A stretch of 64,000 bases of DNA from Panicum virgatum (lineage: Eukaryota; Streptophyta; Magnoliopsida; Poales; Poaceae): assembly GCF_016808335.1 (NCBI RefSeq), contig NC_053138.1, positions 56,450,951-56,514,950 on the forward strand, written 5' to 3'. The translations under genes and the position numbers were made by a program. Below the pieces are notes generated by a model, which saw only the letters and a list, made by a program, of their open reading frames with translations, was not told the DNA's origin and did no database searches. Of this stretch, positions 47,578 through 59,859 are shown in pieces. Within the stretch, counting starts at the first letter, position 1. Each line of letters starts with the position of its first letter.

Positions 47578-49618
47578 TCATGCAGGAAAGTAAGGCTGAG
47601 CTGGTAAGGCGAAGGGAGGAGGCGGCACCGCATTGTTCATCGACGCGCCAAGTCCTTGCATCCAGGTGACCATGCTCTGCAACATAACTGACTGCTCCTC
47701 CCTCAGCTTCCGCTCCTGCTCCAGCTTGGCCTCGATCTCCATTCGGCACCTCCTCTCCTCCTCAAACTTTGCCTCCATCTCGGCCTAGAAGATTTAAACC
47801 TCCATGTTACAATACGAAGCAAAGTTTCATTTTAATCATACAATGGCAACTAAATCTAAACTAACCTGTCTCTGGTGCACGCTGGCCACTGAAGTCTCAG
47901 GCCGTGGGCGTATGGGCGGGGTCGAGTCGGTGGTACTTGCCCTAAGCTGCGAGAGACTGGGCGTACTCGCCGTGTCGACCAAGCTGTTGGCGATCAAGTA
48001 CCGCCCGTGCTTCTCCCTTGTCCCGCCCTCATGATGGCTTCTCCGGAGAGTGGCGCAGTGGTCGGATCCCAAGTCTCCCCGTGGAGCGCCCTTCCCACCT
48101 CCATGTACGCATTGATGCGCGCGTGGATACTTGGGTTTGTGTAGGCCTGTGGTGGAGCCGCCGAGTTGTAGGCCACGTCCGACGTCGCCCTGCCCATGTG
48201 ATACATGGCGTACGCCGTGAAGTCGTTGCAAGACTGGTCTGGATGAGACTCCGACTGCCAAGAAGTCAACAAGATGATTAGTAAGAATTAAAAATATAGC
48301 TTTAGAAAGAATGAAGAAATTAGTGAACTTACCCAAGTATTCTTGTACTCGCCGAGGCTAAGGCTCCCTTGATGATGTGCCGGACCCGGCATCATCAAGA
48401 GGCGCTCCCGGCATAAGGCATGCTGGCGGGCCCAATCCTCGCTGATCCACTTGTCCACCATCATAGACCAGCACTCGGTCTTATTTGCGCACCAGTTCGG
48501 AGGCACCTAAACGTAATGAAGTGCATGACATATTGTAATATCAAATACAAGATAAATGAGTAGAGATGGTATTTATTTACCCTTAAGTACTAGTTTCGCG
48601 TGAGAAAGATGTCCCTTGCGGCTGGTTTCTTGACACTCCTCTTCTCGAACTCGGCGCAGTACACAACGACGGCCTGGACACGCGCCTCGTAGTGCATGTC
48701 CTTTACCAGCTTGTAGCATGCCTGGTGAGCCAGCTCGTTCGCCCGGGCCTCATAGCCTTCCTCGTACCTGTAGAAATCCTGCATATATACCCACAAGATA
48801 ATTGCAATCACTATTCCAAAAATTGAAACAGAATGTGATATTTCAACCATTTTAGTGTGAGGATGACTTACCCACAACTCCCCGACCACCCGCCTAGCTT
48901 TGGTGGTGAAGTTCCTTCCTTCGCGATCAGTAGCGTCTGGGCTGGCCATGTAGTGGTCCCATGTGTATGCCGGCTCCAGCACCCCGGCATGCATCATGAG
49001 CCCGGGGAAGTGCAGCCGGCACAAAAGACCCAAGATACCATTGGGCTTCCGTTTGTGCTCACCAGGCTGCACAAAAAACCACCCCCTGCAAGAGTGTTTA
49101 AGGTAAAATTTTAGTTAGTATTGCAATTTTAAATATATGTAATGCATAATAAATAAGTACTAACATACTTACTTAGGCTCTAGTGGCCGAATCATCGGGC
49201 GTCTCGCTAGAGGTATCGGACGTCGCGGGAGTTGCGACGGTCCACGCAACCACACCACCCGCTCATCTCCTGCTGCCCCCTCCTCGGCCCCCTCCTCGTC
49301 CTCCTCCTCGTCCCCCTCCATGTGCTCCTCCTCCTCCTCGCTCCCCTGGTCCTCCACCCTCTCCTCCTCCTCCTCCTCCTCCTCTACAGGAGAAGGGGTA
49401 CTCTCCTTCCTCCCCCTCCTCACCTTACCTCCTCCACCACTCCCACTACCTCCTCCTCCACCCCTCCCTCTCCGTCTCCCTTTCCCTCCCCCTCCTCCAC
49501 CACCTTTGCGAACACTACGGCTCTCGGACCCCTTGGGTGCGTCGGACCCACTACCGCCTCCTCCACCACTGCCCCTGTACAAGGAGCTCAGCCAAGTCAT
49601 CTTGTGACCGCCTGGCAT
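47578..49618 (-). pseudogene. TNPA-like CACTA protein (Transposase_24 type), six exons, one frameshift
   Basis: Exons on the minus strand: 49618-49169 (Gly/Arg/Glu-rich N-terminus from a (CCT)n tract), 49072-48869 (PNGILGLLCRLHFPGLM, AYTWDHYMASPDATDREG), 48780-48590 (DFYRYEEGYEARANELAHQA), 48506-48333 (VPPNWCANKTECWSMMVDKW), 48256-47870 (SESHPDQSCNDFTAYAMYHM, INAYMEVGRALHGETWDP) and 47786-47578 (coiled coil, AKFEEERRCRMEIEAKLEQE). This is the usual plant transposase_24 layout, a DNA-binding partner that recognises subterminal repeats. A one-base shift near 48017 breaks the frame before HGRYLIANSLVDTASTP. Exon borders are approximate. Probably non-functional as read. Confidence 0.78.
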
Positions 49619-49754
49619 CTTTGTTTAGTTACATGAAATCAAAAGGAGTGGACGAATTATTCAAGATAAACAATACTTGCAAATAAATGTAAATAAAGAA
49701 AATATAACTACAAATTAACATAATATATATTAAATATTGCGAGTCCTACATATT

Positions 49755-50089
49755 TTAGAAGTAGTCATCATAATCGGGATTAGCTGGATCGTAGTCCTCA
49801 TCATCACTATCAGCTATGTCAACATAACCAGCAGAATCCGAAGGAGGAATGTCGTCTTCACTGTCTCTGCCTAAACGTAGTCGCTCTAGTAATTGTAAGT
49901 CCTGAATATTTTGAACCTCATCTCCACCTTCCTCGTCAACTTCCCTTTCATTGTCGACTTCCATTCCAATCTCGTCGGATAAGTCTATCTCGAAACTCCC
50001 TTGTAGCCCCTCTTCTTGAAAAAACTCTCTATCATTGTTGTAATCTTCGGCAGCACCTCCCCGCTGTTCTCTAGATACACGTCCTGAAA
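49755..50089 (-). pseudogene. Acidic C-terminal remnant of the CACTA TNPD gene
   Basis: Minus strand frame ends IADSDDEDYDPANPDYDDYF, the acidic tail commonly found at the end of grass CACTA TNPD-type ORFs (inference). It is joined directly to the conserved 5' region (REQRGGAAED), so the body of TNPD has been deleted. Confidence 0.5.
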
Positions 50090-50300
50090 GAGAGATTGTG
50101 TATCCGAAGAACAACAGGGAGATGATGCCAAAACTCTGCCTCGGATCGGAGTGGACCATATAAACTAACCCCATCTACGCATCCTCGGGCTGTCCAAAAA
50201 TATGGACAATTCGAAACAGATACGGCCATCAATATGCAAATATCTGCATATTTGCAACCATATCTTTTTCGAACGGGAGACGCCTAACCGGGTTACGTGA
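50060..50300 (-). other. Conserved 5' region of the CACTA transposase transcript
   Basis: GGCAGCACCTCCCCGCTGTT, ATCTACGCATCCTCGGGCTG and ACGGGAGACGCCTAA are shared, in the same order, with 61950-62225 of the second CACTA copy. Shared upstream sequence with divergent downstream sequence marks the deletion border. Confidence 0.7.
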
Positions 50301-51269
50301 ACTACGAACATGAGGCGGTGCTTACCGTGAGTCACCAGTGTAGGCGTGGCGGGCGTGGTGTGGACTCGCGGTTCGTCGAGATCAAGCTATGGCTCGTGGT
50401 ACTGTGCCTCGTGGCCGCCGAAGGGCTGGAGGCCGGCGATACAACTGTAAACGAGCATAACATATATTGGTCAAATAGCAGGACATGCTCAAGTGTAAAT
50501 ACTCTCTTAAGCACACTATACATACTAATTTGACTAATATTTCCACTTTTTATACTAATAGTGGAATCATGAAGATCGGCCAAGAGTACATTTCACTGGC
50601 TGCACATCTCTCAAATCAAGCATGCAAGAAGGTGCAGGAATTATCAAGATCATTACCACCTGTAATGAAAGTAACAAAGCATTCGACTAGTGCAGTATGT
50701 CACTGATCATAGCATAATTCTGAAATATGTTTTTGGCTTTGACAAGCTGCTGATCTTCCCTTCTGTTCTCCTACCAGAGCAATGTCAAAGTAAGTACCAT
50801 ATTGTTGATATCTCAATGTAATTTACTAATGTCATGGATACAATATGGCACTGCACCTATTTTGCATTTGCATTTGGTTGCATTGCAATTGTTTCTACTG
50901 TCAACTACTACACTTGAAAAGTTATTTATTTTCTTGCAGTTAAGTTCTTGCGATTTATAGTCTAGACATCTACTGCTAATATTTTGCTGTTCACTTAAGA
51001 AATCCTGTTGTGTTGTAGCCTTCCAAGGGAAATCCTATCTGTGGGGAGTGTTCAGAAGCAGGTCATGCAAGAGCAAAGCAGCTAGTCAAGTGAAACAAAA
51101 GGTTTCTACATCACATGCTGCGAAGAGAAAGGACCAGTGCCACGGTTTCTACATCACATTGCAGTACATTATCTCACTAAAATAAACATAGCATATATAT
51201 TTGAAGATCTCTAAGTTGACAACACTAATGCAAAATCCACAAAATCCTAGCATTATCTCATTCTACTTA

Positions 51270-51870
51270 CCTTGTTCCTCAGCGGCAGCGGCGGCGGAGG
51301 GAGCCGGCGGTGGAGTGTCCGGCAGTGGCAGCGGAGTGTGTCGTCGCGACGCTACAGAGCCGAGCTCACGCAGCTGCCATGGCGGGCTGGGTTTGCCGAG
51401 CTCACGCGGCGGGCGGGGCCGGCGTCGAGGTGCCGCGGCGTGGAGGCACCGGGCGGGCAGGGCAACCGTGGAGGCGTCGGGCGTGTGGGGGAGGCGTCGA
51501 GGTGCCGCGGCGTGGAGGCGCCGGGCGGGCAGGGCAGAGCCGAGCTCACGAGGCGGCGTCGCTCCGGCGTGGAGGTGCCGGGCCCGCGGTGGCGCGACGT
51601 CGGAGCGGCGTGGAGGTGGCGCGGGCGGGCTGGCGTACGTGGAGGTGGCGCGGGCGGGGTCGGCGTCGAGGCGGCGTCGATCCGGCCTGGAAATGGCGTG
51701 CCGGCGGCGGGACGTGGCGCGGGCGGGGCCGGCGTGGAGGCGGCGGGGCGACGCCGCGGTGGCGGGATGGGGCGGCGCAGCAGCGGGCCGACGCCGCACT
51801 GGCGGGGCGGCGTGGTGGCGTGGAGCTGGCGGGGCGGGGCTGCGACGCGGCGGCGAGGAGGTGGAGTGAC
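51270..51870 (-). other. GC-rich 5' leader of the CACTA transcript
   Basis: On the minus strand the segment ends GCTGAGGAACAAG|GTAAGTAG, a consensus splice donor. The second CACTA has a GC-rich segment in the same place ending GCCAAG|GTAATT. Long open frames here on both strands reflect GC bias (CGGCGTGGAGG repeats) rather than protein. Confidence 0.55.
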
Positions 51871-51929
51871 TGTCAGCATTATGTGTGTGTGTTGTGTGTC
51901 CGTGTGTGCGTTGTGCGCCTAAGTGGGGG

Positions 51930-53390
51930 GGGGGCGGCGTATGCCGAGTGCCAGATCTGGCACTCGGCATATGCGGGGTTTGCCGAGTGCCAGTGATGCG
52001 ACACTCGGCATACTCAGGGTTTGCCGAGTGTCACAGATGTGGCACTCGGCAAACATTTTTTGTTTTCCAATTTAAATTCAAGTACTTTCGATTCAAAATT
52101 TGAAATCATGAATTTCTTTAAATATAATTCGAAATTTAATTACCAAATGCACTCAACAAATCTTATTTCATGTGTCCATAAAAAATATTCCATTATTTCA
52201 ATCACTAATAACTAAATGTCAAATTATAGGAACTAATTCTCTACATTTGCCAAAAAATTTGAAAAAATATTTACCAAATCAGAAAAATAACCAAAATTTA
52301 ACACGAACCAGTTCATGATGTCTATTGCCTATACAAAAAAATTCACATGCTTCAACGAAGAAAATTACATTATTTCATGCACTATTAGTTTAAATTCAAG
52401 TTACATCACTATAAAATACTATAGATGGAAAAAAATTCTCGAAATTATCAAATGGATTCAGAAAATTACCAAAATTTAACATTACACAATCCATCATGTC
52501 TATTAGCTATAAAAAAGTTTATGAAGTGAAACCCCAATTCGAACGTCACTCTGAATCATAATCTCAAAGAATACTTCTCAGTTCTATGAAACTTCTTCGG
52601 AGATACTTCATTTCGTAAGAGATATACGTGACAACTTTTGCAAAACCTTCTCAATTTTTTTCTATAGACTCCCTGTATGTTATCATGATATCATAACAAA
52701 TTTTATGGATTTTTGGCTAATTTTGATTTTTGTAAAATTTAAAAACTATTCGTCATTATCTCATTCTGTCCCATTTCATGATCAAGATGTTCAAATTTTC
52801 CTTTCAATTGATTGACAATGTCTCAAATTGGACTAAATAACATGAATATAATTTTTTTCATTCATTATACTATATTATTCGAATCACTTGTAGCTCCAAT
52901 TTGAATTTTCCAAAAATAGCATTTTAATGAAACAAATTAATAACATATATGAAACTTATACAGAAATATACCAAATTTCGATATGTTGTACCTCGACTAG
53001 TATAATAACAGAACAAAAAGTTTGGAAGGTAGGAGCTAAAGTTTTTTTTTAGTTTGCCGAGTGCCTTGAACCTGACACTCGGCAAAGGAGTACATTTGCC
53101 GAGTGCCTGAGTTAAGGCACTCGGCAAACACTACTTCCGTAACGGCGTTGGATCACATGGCGGGCACGTGCAGTCTTTGCCGAGTGCTACAAACACGGCA
53201 CTCGGCAAAAAGCCAATTTTACCGTGTGTTTGCGATCCAGCACTCGGCAAAAGGCAAATTTGCCGAGTGTCAAATTGTTGCCTGAGTGTTTTCTGGATAA
53301 CACTCGGTATATTCCACGGTTGCCGAGTGCTCGACTTTTGGCACTCGGCAAAGCGGTCGGCACTCGGCAACAATAGGGTTTTCGGTAGTG
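51930..53390. repeat. Right arm of the CACTA element with two subterminal repeat clusters
   Basis: TTTGCCGAGTGC-type repeats at about 51935-52055 and 53050-53375 flank 1 kb of AT-rich DNA. The AT-rich part shares GAAACTTCTTCGGAGAT with 63675 in the second copy. Confidence 0.85.
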
Positions 53391-54594
53391 AGATAAACAC
53401 CATTGTTTACTAGTAAAAGCGGTTGAATGGTTAGATCCGACCGTGGCCAGAAATTGACCATTACTATATATATTACTAGATTAATAATACTCGTACATTG
53501 CTACAGGCTCACATCAAAATTGGTATATTGTAGTACTAAAACCAGTAAATATTTCTTTGTCTAGCCATGCAATGGACCCTATATATTGATATTATACTTA
53601 GCTCTAAAGAACAATTGTAGTGTTAAACACCGGCCGTGTTTTATTTTCCCTTCCTACCCTAGAAATTAAACACAGGATCGGTTTGTTTGTTTACTTGAGA
53701 TTCAGAGTTGATGCAAAGTGACGGGTTGCAAATTACTGAAATTAGCGAAACAGCAACTTGCGAGTTGCGACCGAAAATTAGGCACACGGAAAGACCTATG
53801 ATTAGGTATGATAAAAACACGCGTAAGATGAATCAGGGTAGTAATGATCTATAGCAATTAGCATTAACAGTCACACAAAAACAACGACGACAGACACCGA
53901 GCGAAGCAAGGCAAACAGAAATGAAAACTGTGCAAAAGCGCGTATTCACCTTGAGCGACCGACCTGTTGAGCGCCGGCCGTTTGTATGGTCCCGTGGACC
54001 AGTGGACCAGACGTCGCAGACTCGCAGAGCAAATCGCGGACAAGGTGGTCCGCCGTTTGTGCACGCAGGCGGGCGAAGAAAGAATGGAAACGACGGGGCG
54101 CCAAAATTGACGCATAGGGTGACAATGGGTGATTGTAAGGGGCATCTCCAACGCTTTTTAGTTTAAAATATTGCTCTACTTTTCATTTCGAAGAAGTAGC
54201 ACAATATTTTAAATTAAATGGGGTTGCAGATGTACTTAAGTATTATTTATTTGCACCCGTATGATCGTAGGCTGTCCAATTTCCTGCTCATGCCTGGGCA
54301 TGCCACTGGCAGTGGGTCCGACGTGCTCCTTGGCCCCACGTGGAGGCGTCCCGATCTGGATTTGTCTAGCTAGCTAGTTTCCGCTTGCGTATGATATCCA
54401 TTTGTTCACTGCCTGACTGTGCATTTTCAAAAAAAAAACTGCCTGACTGTGACTGGCGGCGCGCGGCTGGAAAGTCAATGGAGGATCTGACTGTGTCCGC
54501 CGTTGGTGCACGTACGCAGGCGGACAAGGTGTTCACTGAACTGACTGCTGAAATTGGTTTCAGCCGACCCGACTTTCAGCTATATATACATTGG
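53391..54594. other. Intergenic with a small foldback element
   Basis: 54138-54230 folds back (TTTAAAATATTGCTCTACTT pairs with AAGTAGCACAATATTTTAAA) between GGGGCATCTCCAACG and GGTTGCAGATGTAC, a short MITE. No gene recognised. Confidence 0.55.
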
Positions 54595-54894
54595 CCTTTG
54601 CAGTTTTGCCATTGACCCCATATTTCATAGGCACAGATGGTCTCACCGTGTCATTCACTGGGAGTGGCAAATTCACGAGTGGTCAGTGTTTGCAGTCCTA
54701 ATATTGCAATTTTTTCTATACACTACGAGAAATTTGCAAAAATGGGACTGCAAACATTGTCCTTTGCAGTTTTGCCATTGACCCCACATTTCATAGGCAC
54801 AGATGGTCCCACCGTGTCATTCACTGGGAGTGGCAAATTCACGAGTGGTCAGTGTTTGCAATCCTAATATTGCAATTTTTTCATATACTACGGT
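54595..54894. repeat. 166-bp direct repeat, second copy partial
   Basis: CCTTTGCAGTTTTGCCATTG starts at 54595 and 54761; each copy continues with GGCACAGATGGT(C/T)(C/T)CACCG and GAGTGGTCAGTGTTTGCA. CACTACGAGAAATTTGC at 54721 resembles a CACTA terminus, so the repeats may be subterminal repeats of a degraded CACTA element. Confidence 0.8.
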
Positions 54895-55158
54895 TGTGTT
54901 TAGATGTGAAAAGTTTGCGAAAAGTGAAGCTGAAAAGTATTGTAGTATTTTTTATTTGTATGTGGTAAATATTTGTCCTATCATGAGCTAACTATGCTCA
55001 AAAGATTCATTTCGCAATGTACATCCAAACTGTGCAATAAGTTGTTTTGTTTACCCACATTTAGTGTTACATGCATGCGTCATTTGCTATATTTAATATT
55101 TCGATTTGATTTCGATGTGATGGAAAGTTTGGAAAATTTGAAAGAACTAAACACAACC
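54892..55158. mobile_element. PIF/Harbinger-like MITE
   Basis: Ends GGTTGTGTTTAGATGTG and (reverse complement) GGTTGTGTTTAGTTCTTTC with TAC on both sides (54889-54891, 55159-55161). Confidence 0.85.
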
Positions 55159-55179
55159 TACTAGACTTTGCTATATACT

Positions 55180-55548
55180 ATGCTGCACCTACCATTCTCC
55201 TCTCTCAATCTCATCACAGCCTCCCAGGCGGCCAGGCCAGGGCCTTCAGGCACCCGCTGCTGCTGCTGTTGCTCGTGTGGGTATGCAGCTGCCGCTGCGC
55301 TTGCGGCGGCTACTCGTCCCCTTCAACTGCAGTCATTTCGTCGGTATGCGCCGCCGCCTCCGGTGAGTGCAGTGGCCCCTGCCTCACATGCACCTTGCTT
55401 TACGTATCACCCTCCTCCGGTCCTGCCTCCTGCACCTTCTCTTGTTCTTCGTCTGCATGCCGATCGGTACGGTACGGTGTTCAATAATACTTTCATTCTT
55501 GAGGTTTTCCTTGCACGACCTCCCGAACGCGGGAGCTCCATGGTGTGA
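55180..55548 (+). CDS. Uncertain short ORF, possibly a secreted cysteine-rich peptide in another frame
   Basis: The longest frame (ATG 55180) gives an Ala/Pro-rich 120-residue protein with a run of Cys. A shifted frame over the same bases reads HPLLLLLLLVWVCSC, a strong hydrophobic leader, then a Cys-rich tail to a TAA at 55487, but has no in-frame ATG. GTGAGTGCAG near 55361 could be a donor. It is unclear which, if any, is real. Confidence 0.2.
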   Translation: MLHLPFSSLNLITASQAARPGPSGTRCCCCCSCGYAAAAALAAATRPLQLQSFRRYAPPPPVSAVAPASHAPCFTYHPPPVLPPAPSLVLRLHADRYGTVFNNTFILEVFLARPPERGSSMV

Positions 55549-55744
55549 GCTCCGCCGATCGAGCTGCAGTCCCGGCGGCGCAGGAGAACGAGCAGGGCGG
55601 GATACACCAAACTGGCACTTCAGCTTGAGCTGCTGCTCATGGCACTGCTGCTCCAGTGGCACCACAGATTAACGACACAATAACTATATATACGCCTACT
55701 GGTGATCAAGATACAAATTGTCGAGTCGGGTCTGTGTAAAAATA

Positions 55745-55965
55745 CAAGAGAGTATATATCCACACATTTTTATGTATTTGAAAATTGGAACTCATAACAT
55801 ATATTGTTAGGCTACAATCATAGAATATATATGCCACTATGGCAGAATTTATTTGTTATTACAAGGATCTCTCATCAGCTGCTTTCCATTACGTTACATG
55901 CATTCTACTAGTACAACCATTTCACCCAATTGAGTTACTAGTTAAATATTAATCAACCCTTCGGC
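55745..55965 (+). repeat. Left arm of a long inverted repeat
   Basis: Sequence such as TTGAAAATTGGAACTCATAA and TATTGTTAGGCTACAATCAT is repeated in inverted orientation at 59990-60195, with about 90 percent agreement by eye. Confidence 0.88.
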
Positions 55966-56368
55966 TTCTTTGAAATGTTTAGAGGAACTGAGATATGAAT
56001 TATTAGCCCAATATTTGATCCAATGAACATGAAATTTTTACCACAGCTCAAGAATATAATTATTAACCCACCATAAAAATTTCACCATAATTGGACCAAG
56101 GAAAAATGTAGATATAAGTTAATTACAAAAAAGTATATATCTAAAAGTAAAAAATGAGTTTCACTAAATTATATCATATCATATGTTCACTGCATAGATC
56201 TACTCATGTGGAGTCCAACAAAATCAAATTTTCTATTTTATAATTTTTAAAATATTTATCCAAAATAAACATAAAAGAAAAAGACTAAAACCACTAAGAG
56301 AAACTGGCCAACAAGGTCATATGTCTGGTGTCGCGAGTTTCAAATTCATGACAAAAATGAAAACATTT
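55966..56368. other. AT-rich intergenic DNA
   Basis: No gene or element recognised. Confidence 0.4.
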
Positions 56369-57312
56369 TTTTGAGAAACCGGGACTAAATTTTATTCATA
56401 TGTTTTGGTGATTACAGCCCACAATTTACAAAGACATCCCTGAAAGATAAAGAAATTACACTGTAGTCATCGTAAGCTTCTCCCGGACCTACTCGCCACC
56501 GGCGGCCGGAGCATGCAGCTTGAAGCCGACCTCCTCACTGGCGAAGAAACACGGTTTTTTGATGCCGTCTTGAGCAGCACATCGCTTTCAACGTGCCTTG
56601 TTGACGCTGAATGACCCGGCTGAACAAGATCGGCCATCGCATTGCCAGACGATGAGGAATCTGATGCCTCAAGAACTGCCAGAAGCCCCGAATCGCCGAA
56701 CGACGAGGTACCCAGAAGGGGAACTGTACCACCAAAACAGGTGGGAAGAACCAACTCGATTTCTCGGGTTGGAACAACAAACCCACAGAGGATACTAACC
56801 TCACAAGGCAGCCACGAACAGCCCTACCTTGGAGGGACAAAAAAATCCTCCAACCAACAGAAGTCATGTCGATGGTTGCTAGGCCAACGATGCCACAGGC
56901 AAAACGGGCACACCCGGCGACAGAAAGCTCACAGAGGAATCGAAGACCGACGCACAAGAAAACGAAGAAACGAACCTCGTCGAAATCAAATCCTCCGCAT
57001 AAAACGCCAGCTTCATGCTCCGTACGCCCATGAAGCACCGTCAAGCACCTACCACCACGGACACAAACCACTGCCTGGAAGCCATGGAGAATACACTCCA
57101 ACTCTAACCCTAGCACACAAAGACAGAAGCTAAGAAAACAAGGGTACATACAACGGCCTCCCATTCCGCAATTCCTCCCCATCTCCAGCGCTAGAACGGC
57201 CTCCGAAGACGAGGAGGAATTGACGGAATCGGCGCCGGAAATCAGAAATCGCTTGCGAGTCGCCCGTGATCTACTGTAGCTTGGGGAAAGAACACTCGAG
57301 AGAATTTTTTGA
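56369..57312 (-). mobile_element. Retroposon-like insertion, minus orientation
   Basis: On the minus strand it starts near a GC-rich leader (CAAGCTACAGTAGATCACGG, GGCGCCGATTCCG) and ends AATAAAATTTAGTCCCGGTTTC followed by TCAAAAAAA, a polyadenylated 3' end. The open frame of 274 codons has no motif I recognise; one part (56754-56467) is open in two frames. It could be an internally deleted LINE or a processed transcript copy. Confidence 0.5.
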
Positions 57313-59533
57313 TTAAAAAAAAACTTAGTCCACGGGGAGGTGAATTGGACCTTTTCCATTTCTTTTTGCTACCTGAACTAGGTGGTGGTTCAGCCCATGG
57401 GCCTGCGTGTGGAGTCCAGGGGAATAAATGGATTACCAGCAGATGTGCTACTATATCAAATCAAGTAATCAACTCACTTATAAACTAAAGATATGGTCAA
57501 TGAACTCATCAACTAGAGTCATGAGAACCCTGATAAGTATGCAAAGTATCAGATAGTAGAATATACTAATTACCAGCTGACTTTTTTCTTGATATGCTAT
57601 TAGATCATCAGCATGTAAAGAGATATAATACTACTGAGTTGACAAATTACCAATTGTGGCCTGCTGCAAGCTGGTCAAATGGCACAGACAACTGTTGCAT
57701 ATGGCCTGTGGGTTGCTCCACCTGCAGAATTGGAAGAAGAAATTAGCCATAGCCGTTACAATCAAATTACAAGAAATGAATTATATGAAGAACTGCCAAT
57801 CATCTTAACCATACTCACATGGTCGCACCACATACGCTGAAGTGGAGAATTTTTTTAAAAAATATTATTTTAATAAAAACATGTAGAAATAAATACCATA
57901 AAATAAAAGTTCAAAATTTGATAATCTGTCGGCTAATAGAAAGCCGATAGGTCCTCTGTCGGCCATCAGAGAGCCAAAAGGAGCTGCTCGGGCCTTGAGG
58001 AGCCGATAAGTTCCAGTCGGTGATCCTGTCGGCCGCTGGAGGGCCGACAGACCGAAGAGCTGTTTGCTTTGCGATTGGATATGGGAGAGGGGGAGAAAGG
58101 AGCAGAGGTTTGCGATTGGATAGGAGAGCAAGGGGAAAGAGAGGAGCAGAGATGAGTGTAGCACTAGAACCTGCTTTGCTTGCTTGCTTCCTGGGTACCT
58201 GCTATTGCTAGCTTCTCGGAGGAGAAGATGGACAATGGCGTGTGGGATCGATGTGCAGATGCCCGCATCGATGCGCCGTCGCCTGATTCGAGATGAGAGA
58301 GAGCCTGGAAGATTAATTTAGACTAGTTTGGTAGGCGCGCTATATGCACGCCCGTATAGAAAATTGCTAACTCGAAGTAATATTTTTTTTACTGTTCTCG
58401 AAAGAGGATCAAACGATGTTTTATATTATATAAAAAAATATATTACTGTGAAATACGAAATTATTTTTTTTGTATAAAAATGTATATTTTTTATTTTACA
58501 ATAGACTTGTAGTGTGTAACGATAGGTATTATTGTCTTTTATGGACATCATGGACTTTTGAGATCGTATAGTACAGATAAGATGCTATGATATATTTTTT
58601 TAAGTTTGGTTTAGTACAATCAGTTAGTTAGATGGTAAATATTTTTAACGATCTAAAATTCTCAATTGATGTAAAATTAACACATAGGCTACCCCTTTAT
58701 ATATTGGATCATTCATATAAGTAAATGTTGTTAGAACTTTAGTCTCAAGTGTATATTAGATAACTGGTGCTATAAATATTAGGAAGTCTCAATTGTATAT
58801 TAGATAACTGGTGTTTTAAATATTAGAAAACAAATATTGGGAAGTTTTTCTTTTTAAAAAAACAGAAGGCAGACCTATTCTGGAAAGGGTAAAAAAACCC
58901 TCACGAACAGTACTAAACAGTGTCGTGTGGGCCACTTGTGAACAGTTCTAAACAGTGCATGTGGCCCACTGTGAACAGTACATATGGCCCACGGTGAATA
59001 ATGTTGTGTGGGCCCCACGTGGGGCCAGAACTCACGGCGTTGCGCCTATTCTTGGCCCTAGTATATGTACTCAATGCCCACCTCCTTCCGGAGCAGGCTA
59101 GCAGCTGGGGCTGTGGAGCTTCCCCGTGCGTGGCCGGGGCCGCGGAGGACTCTCGCCCGCGCCGGAGGGCTCGCACGCCGGCGGCGGCGGAGCTCGCAGC
59201 TGCCGCTCGCATGGACCTCGGCATTTAGCTGGCCGTGTCGGCCCACCAACAACCAATAGGCCTCGGCCCATCAGCATCAGGCAACGCAATCGGCCAGATG
59301 AGCGTCAGAGCAACCGATCAAGTAATCCCCACTTGATAAAGATCCTGTAGCAAGTTTTTTATTGTAATTTTAACAAGTATACCTTTTTTATGTAACTATT
59401 TATTTCGATTTTCGAAACAGATCTATTTACCATTTTCAAATACACAAACTCAACAGATAAAAGGTAATTAGATCAATGTTTGGAAAAGGTTGAATTGAAA
59501 AGCATCAATTATATGTGTGATTGGAGAAAGTAG
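57313..59533. other. Intergenic with short tandem repeats
   Basis: TTGCGATTGGATA(T)GG occurs at 58068 and 58109; AGTGTATATTAGATAACTGG-type 50-bp units occur twice at 58742-58845; GTGAACAGT ... TGTGGCCCA units of about 40 bp recur three to four times at 58905-59010. GC-rich 59090-59230 is open in several frames but is not supported as a gene. Confidence 0.5.
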
Positions 59534-59765
59534 GCCCTGTTTAGTTCCCAAAAAAAATTTATACAGTATCCGTCACATCAAATGTTCGGACACATATATG
59601 GAGTATTAAATGCAGTTGAAAAAATAACTAATTATACAGTCTAACTGATTAGCACGAGATGAATCTTTTAAGCCTAATTAGTCCATGATTGGACATTATT
59701 TGTCAAGTAATAACTAAATGTGCTACAGTATCAGAACCAACAACTTTTCACCAACTAAACAGGAC
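59534..59765. mobile_element. PIF/Harbinger-like MITE
   Basis: Ends GGCCCTGTTTAGTTCCC and (reverse complement) GTCCTGTTTAGTTGGTG; interior GATGAATCTTTTAAGCC matches, inverted, the MITE at 40302. Confidence 0.82.
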
Positions 59766-59859
59766 TACCCAATGTTTCAATGATATGATTAATTCTTACC
59801 CAAAATATCTAATACTCTCTCTCTTTGTCTCTCTCTCTGTTCCTCTAAACATTGCATGA

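Larger units (their letters stand above)
46636..53390 (-). mobile_element. CACTA element, 6.75 kb, TNPA kept and most of TNPD lost
   Basis: Ends CACTACCGGATTCACTGG and CGGTAGTG with 3-bp target duplication AGA (46633-46635, 53391-53393). Both arms carry TTTGCCGAGTGC/GCACTCGGCAAA repeats. Transposase-type genes run on the minus strand: a GC-rich leader (51870-51270), a conserved 5' region (about 50290-50060), a short TNPD C-terminal remnant, then the TNPA-like gene. The TNPD catalytic part is missing, so it depends on another element for cutting. Confidence 0.93.

Noticed and set aside
49183..49686. Plus-strand Pro/Ser-rich ORFs
   Set aside because: Antisense shadow of the (CCT)n tract in the TNPA-like first exon.
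56535..57359. 274-codon minus-strand ORF as a host gene
   Set aside because: It lies within a polyadenylated retroposon-like insertion, lacks recognised domains and overlaps another open frame.
58905..59010. Possible CRISPR-like or regulatory array of GTGAACAGT units
   Set aside because: Only three to four imperfect units, no uniform spacers; a eukaryotic short tandem repeat.
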